NCBI RefSeq assembly: GCF_932526225.1
Contig: NC_064040.1
Span: 13,244,856 to 13,308,855 of the forward strand
Origin: Nematostella vectensis
Taxonomy: Eukaryota > Cnidaria > Anthozoa > Actiniaria > Edwardsiidae
Length of the DNA stretch: 64,000 nt
Reading direction: 5' to 3'
Shown: positions 59,165-64,000 of the stretch, piece by piece
Layout: each line of letters begins with the position of its first letter
How positions within the stretch are numbered: position 1 is the stretch's first letter
Made by a program: the position numbers and the translations under genes
Notes under the pieces: model-generated
The model's database searches: none
What the model was told of the DNA's origin: nothing
What the model saw: the letters and a program-made list of their open reading frames with translations, nothing else

Positions 59165-62100
59165 ATGTCCGAATGCTGTAAAGATCTCTTCACGACACTA
59201 GATAAATGTAAGAGATTGAGACATAGCCAATGTTTCTAGAGAAAGCCATGCAACGTTTGAACTTCGAAAAATTGGTGCGCTCCTGTGAAATATCGTCCTT
59301 GTTTGTCAGTTATAACTTTGGCGTTTCATTGATTTGTAGATGACTTAGACGAACCACAGTTTACCAAGGAAGATGTGTTAACTGTTGTGGCCTTTATTTT
59401 GTCCTGGCAACATCGGTGCGTAGGCAAACATTCTAGCGCCACACGTTTTCCATTATTATTTTACTGTACCTCAGCTCCTCCATATTTACAGGTTATTTTG
59501 ACTATCTTGTTTATAAGTAACACTCAGTATTCTGTGTTTAGGCAGTGCAGATGCGTCTTTAGAGATCAGTTAAATCTGTCGAGACTCGAGGACCAATTTC
59601 AGATTTTGCTCAGCTGTGCGATTGAGGAGATTTCGCCAGCGGTGAACAAACACAATGTCGCAGACGCGACCGAGGATGAGCCATGGAATGACATCGAACG
59701 GGAGAAATTGTTTGTTTGCGTGGGCAAAGTCTTTCAGCTTCACTTCCCCTTTTATCAAGCACGGCAAATACCCCTGGTCCGACAGGTCTGTATGGATAAA
59801 ATGCCCCCGTTATTTGCATTTCATGGAGCTAGATACCCCGTTATTAATCATATTATCGAATTCTTTGTGAACCTTTTATTAGAATGCACCATTTTTTTTT
59901 ATAAAATATATAATCCGATTGAGAGAGAAATTGATGATCAAAATTGACATTTAAAGTTTATTTATCATTTGTATTTACATCGTTTATTTAACTATAACAT
60001 TATCGTGGTGTGATATCGTATTTGAATTGACTGGTTTTCAATTGTGATATTTGACCTTTTTGATCTTTGCTGTTTGGTCCCCTTTTAGGACATCACTGCA
60101 AAAGACTGCAACAAATACTGTGACATGAATGTAAGTATAACATACTTATTATTTCTTAGATACATTTGCCATTTTTCGACTCATTGAGTTATTAGGGCTT
60201 TATGCAGCTACAAAAGCAATCTCATTTTCTTATTCTAGATAGTATTTCTAAAATCAGTATTAATACCATGTAACAGCCTATACTAACCTGTATTTCCCTT
60301 TTTAATTACTTATCAGGGTAATGTTTTGAGATCTTATCAAACTCACACCAAAATAAGCCATAAGAATCAAATTGAGATCAAATATGATAATATATTTTTG
60401 TAAGCCAGATTATTTTCCTAATTTCAAACTTACCCAACAGCATTTGAGGCTAATATCCCAGGGCCTGGTTCCTAGAAAGCAGGTTAGTGCTAGCCAAGGA
60501 ATAAGAATGGCTACTAGGGCATTTGATTGGATAAGAATCTTATTTAACCCTTGGTTAGCACTAACCTACAGGTAATTAGGCAAGTTGTTACCCATCCCTT
60601 TATACAGTTTAATGCAGTGTTAAAGTAGCAATCACACCAGTTTACTTCTGGCCAATTACATAACAATCTTAGAGGATTTTTTTTTATAAAAGACTCGAAA
60701 AAATGTTTTAAAATTGTAAAAAGCAGTGTGTCTTTTGGAAGCATCGTTGACAATGTGTTTATTTTATTTATTTATTTATTTATTCAATTTCCACCAGTTA
60801 GACTGGTGGGGAAAGTATAACAGAGCTAGGCTCCAAATCAAGTTCCCCCTTGAGTGTATTGTTAGTAAGCATTCTAAGGGTGGTCACTGCCAGAGGGTTT
60901 ATTTTGTCCCCAGTGGTTATTTTACGTCCCTTCAGTTCAGATTAGTGCAGTGCAGCTTGAACAGACAGGACATCTGGTTTAGTGTCCTTATCCAAGAAGA
61001 CTGGAAACATGGGAGAATAACTTCAACTCACTTGTGACACAAATTTGAATCAAGGCAGGAACCCGGAAAAAAAATCCCCAGTTTATGCCAGAATTTGAAC
61101 CTGGGCCACAGTGGTGAGATGCGATAACACACTAGGCCCCCCGTGCTTCCGTGTGACTGAATATTTAAAGTGCAATGCCTGTTGAATAACGCAGATTCTA
61201 GTAGATTCTTTTGTTTTGTCGGTTAAGGTTTCCGTCAGGCCGCCGAAAATAAACTGGTGTGATTGCGGTTTTAATTCTGTTTGTTTCATCTCACATACAA
61301 TATATCATGTTTTTGGAAGGTTGCACTTTCATTGCAAGAAGAGTACAGCTTGGAAGAAACTTGACATGTTGTGCGAAAATTCTGCACATTTTTTTGCGTG
61401 TAGTTTGAGTTAGAATCATACACTCAAACTACAGTACACGCACCTTAAGTTGACCACATGCACCAAACTACATAAACTTGTTTGCATCATTAGCGTCAAT
61501 GAAATCCCTTGAGAATATTTGAAGCTACAACTCAATGCCATGCATTTGTATGCGAAAAGAAAAAAAATGCAAAAGACTTTAGTGATAACTAACAATTGAT
61601 AGATTAATGATTGATTTATATGTGCGGCAGGATGGTGAGGTGCCAGAGGCCCTGCTGATCAATATCGCATACTTCTGCGAGAAAGGAGGCCTGTCCGCGA
61701 TCCGTACTGCATTCCAAGACAAAGGGCCAGATACTCTGTCGCTTGCTGAAGCACATTTACTTGTTTCCATGGTGACACAGGTAAATTAATGCAGCATTAA
61801 GGTTCCTATCCAACACAGAATTTCACAGATATTTCATGGTGATTGAGTACTGTATGGTGCTTCAAAGAGCTCAAAACTATTCTTGTGGTGCCTTTTTGTT
61901 TATTTGTTTTGATTTGTTTTGTTTGATTCAATAAATTAATCAATCACAAAATTGTCCATTGAACTTTTTTTAATTGAAGACCCATCACTCTAATGTAATA
62001 ACAGTTACACTCACTGCTCAGAAGTTGACTTTATTTTTGTATTGTTACTCAGTTGCGTGTGTGGTTCAGTGTGCAGGCCATTGTACAGTATATCACTCCT

Positions 62101-63031
62101 CTGAGAGGCCCTGTTATCAGGTAAATAGTAGTAGCAGTGCCTCGGTGCCTGACCCCCACCTCCCACCCCCCTCCAAGCTTTTTCAATAATTACAAGTAAA
62201 AGACCAGCAGGGGCATGGCTATACCTTTCCCTGTTCCTCTTCTGTGTCTGCATTTCCCTTCCCCTCACTCCAGTATTTACTCCTGTAAACTAGATGTATA
62301 GTGTTTTCTTCATAACATTTAGAGGTCTAGAAACTGCAAAACTGTAGGAAGAGAAAATAAGAAAATGTCCAAAGCAGACTTGAGTTCAAGTAATGTGTTG
62401 CCCAGGCTTAGTTAAGGGATAATGATTGGTCTTTTCAATGTTCTGTACTTTCAAGATCTTTAAAGTAGTCTTTTCGTGTCAGGTATTTGTGCAAGCTGTC
62501 TGACAAGGATTTGCGTCAACCTGACGGTAGAACGACCATGGCCGATACCATGTGGAGTGCTGTCAAAGGACCTGTAGAATCTGGGCCTATCTTTGACCGG
62601 TAAAATCTACAAGCAACTACTTATTTTCCAGGAAATGAGCTCCCTATCAGACTTCCTTCATGTTTTAAGTACAAGCTGATGAGAAATTCAAAGCACTATA
62701 AACAGCCTAGTAAAGCTGACTATAAACCACACCAAAGAATCCTTTGCCTCAAATTTACTAGTGTTTTTGGTTACTCATTCCTATGATGTGTTCTCCCAGG
62801 GATAGTATGGATCTTGCGTTCAAGTACTTCACTTCTTCTACGTTAACTATCAGGCTGGCTGGACTCAACCAAATTGCTGTGAGTAAAAGAAATAAGTGAC
62901 AGAGATCGCTTGAGTAATAGCCCTTGCAACTAAATAATTTTGTTTTTGTTCTTTTCAAATCTTCAATTTCAGAACCAAGTGCACATGTTCATGGACTTAT
63001 TCCAAGCAAATACTGTTGGCGAGATTGATAG
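59165..63031 (+). CDS. USP34: USP34 ubiquitin-specific protease, N-terminal exons (partial)
   Basis: Nine exons: 59165-59207, 59340-59415, 59542-59785, 60089-60130, 61631-61780, 62053-62120, 62483-62599, 62800-62878 and 62973-63031. Phases are consistent and the junctions are GT-AG. The protein starts MSECCKDLFTTLDKYDLDEP (human USP34 starts MCENCADLVEVLNE) and continues with SWQHRQCRCVFRDQ, CVGKVFQLHFPFYQAR, the junction CDMN-DGEVPEALLIN, VIRYLCKLSDKDLRQPDGRT, TMADTMWSAVK and DLAFKYFTSSTLTIRLAGLN. USP34 is a giant deubiquitinase (over 3,500 residues in human) acting on axin in Wnt signalling and in DNA-damage responses; its catalytic domain lies far downstream, outside this window. The model ends at a phase-2 donor at 63031. 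The start codon is supported by alignment with the human N-terminus. Confidence 0.93.
60756..61148 (-). mobile_element. tRNA-derived SINE
   Basis: On the minus strand the head reads GGGGGGCCTAGTGTGTTATC and contains a B-box-like GGTTCAAATTC (about 61090-61100), typical of a Pol III promoter. The body runs about 300 bp and the 3' end is an AATA-type tail (TTTATTTATTTATTTATT on plus, 60757-60785). It lies in USP34 intron 4. A fragment of the same family is at 58690-58850. Confidence 0.7.
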
Positions 63032-64000
63032 GTGAGTATACCGAGAGTATGAGTGTATCAGACATCTGTTTAAGGTTAAATTCCTACTATAGCAACAAAG
63101 AACACAAGGCCTTGCGCACGGTGTTGCGCAAGCCTGGCTCAACAAGGAATTTCTTGACATTTCCTTTTAGATTTACTGCTATTTTTTAAGTATTGCGTTA
63201 TACGTATCCGGAATTTGGGATATATAAGTTTGATTATCGTAGTTTTTAAAAATTGTGAACTATTTTTCTAACCTAATAGAAAACCTCAATATTTTGTTGT
63301 CAAAGTATGGACGTTATGTAGTTATCAACAACTGCTGCGTAACATTTGAACGCTGCAAATGTGTTTTGCCTTTTTTGCCTAGTTTTGCCCTTTCGCGCAA
63401 TTTTTTTGCCCTAGCTTGTTTTTGCCTTTTTTGCCTTCTTTTGCCCTATCGCACACTTTTTTGCCCTATCTCGCACTTTTTTGCCCTATCGGGCGCTTTT
63501 TTGCCTTTTTTTGCCCTATCGCGCGCCTCACTAGAATCCTGCTATAAAAAAATCAAAATTTAATCCAGCTTCGGAAAATTCAGATTATGGGACCTCTATC
63601 ATTGAACAATTTAGGCTTCTAAAATTATTTTCGTACGTATATTTCTCCATGCTTTTAAGTTTGCAATATTCAAACTCGAACGGGCGGATTCTTGTCTTGC
63701 ATAAGAAGATGAGAAGCAAGAACTGAAAGTAGACAAATACCCAAGGAGTTTAATTATATCAACAGGCTGCCAGCAGCCATTCCTTTCTTCTGAAATTACA
63801 TCTAGAAAAGTATATATATTATTCGCACTTGTTTTAGATTTCGCTAATATTCGGGATAAAAAGCACAATGAAAATGCAGGAAGAGCGCGATGGCAAAATA
63901 AGGCAAAACGGGCAAAAAAAGGCGCGATGAAGGCAAAAAAGGCAAAAAAAGGCGCGACGTAATTCGACGTTTTGTGTTTTCTATTGTCGAAAAAAATCTA
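63032..64000. other. USP34 intron with a low-complexity inverted element
   Basis: From about 63350 to 63530 there are repeated TTTTTTGCCCTATCGCGC-like units, and at 63880-63960 their complement (GGCAAAAAAAGGCGCGATG). The two ends of a roughly 610-bp block are therefore inverted, as in a foldback element. No further USP34 exon was recognised before the edge. Confidence 0.55.

Noticed and set aside
61085-61148. Stand-alone tRNA gene on the minus strand
   Set aside because: B-box-like GGTTCAAATTC is present, but there is no complete cloverleaf and the sequence continues into a repeat body with an AATA tail, so it is a SINE.

Overview
The window is animal nuclear DNA: AT-rich, intron-rich and packed with short non-autonomous transposons, minisatellites and long poly-G/poly-C runs. 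The conserved genes (an FGF-like ligand, NDUFAF7, a CAP-domain protein, AHSA1, BBLN/bublin and the N-terminus of USP34) are bilaterian-like in sequence. A local expansion of nearly identical single-exon class A GPCRs and the overall texture suggest an anthozoan cnidarian, most likely a sea anemone. The species is inferred, not proven. I rebuilt the intron-exon genes by hand from splice sites, reading phase and remembered family similarity; each complete model has a total length divisible by three.

Layout. 1-1.3 kb: the 5' part of an FGF8-like secreted ligand (minus strand), running off the left edge. 1.3-6.9 kb: no gene seen. 6.9-10.2 kb: a very large minisatellite of mixed 23/24-bp units, then an 18-bp minisatellite at 11.3-11.9 kb. 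10.9-26.4 kb: a cluster of six related GPCR loci. Two are intact (22343-23455 minus; 25304-26377 plus) and four are broken. The centre lies between the arms of a roughly 2-kb inverted duplication (about 19.3-21.5 kb against 24.1-26.4 kb).

27.5-38.75 kb: a complete 12-exon NDUFAF7 gene (minus), the mitochondrial complex I assembly methyltransferase. Its last intron carries a retroelement with two identical, complete hammerhead ribozymes 351 bp apart, flanked by a 14-bp target duplication. 39.7-42.1 kb: repeats. 42.2-44.9 kb: a four-exon CAP/PR-1-type gene. 45-46.5 kb: a 35-bp minisatellite. 47.9-57.2 kb: a complete 11-exon AHSA1 gene (minus, Hsp90 co-chaperone). One of its introns hosts a 1.8-kb TIR element with a 9-bp target duplication, itself interrupted by a second transposon. 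AHSA1 lies head-to-head with BBLN (57.5-58.1 kb, plus) across about 340 bp. 59.2-63.0 kb: the first nine coding exons of USP34 (plus), which runs off the right edge.

The housekeeping genes are functionally unrelated neighbours (complex I assembly, Hsp90 activation, an intermediate-filament-associated coiled coil, a giant deubiquitinase). The GPCR cluster is the rapidly evolving part. The most unusual finding is the tandem hammerhead-ribozyme element; next are the inverted GPCR duplication and the minisatellite that is open in all three minus-strand frames.
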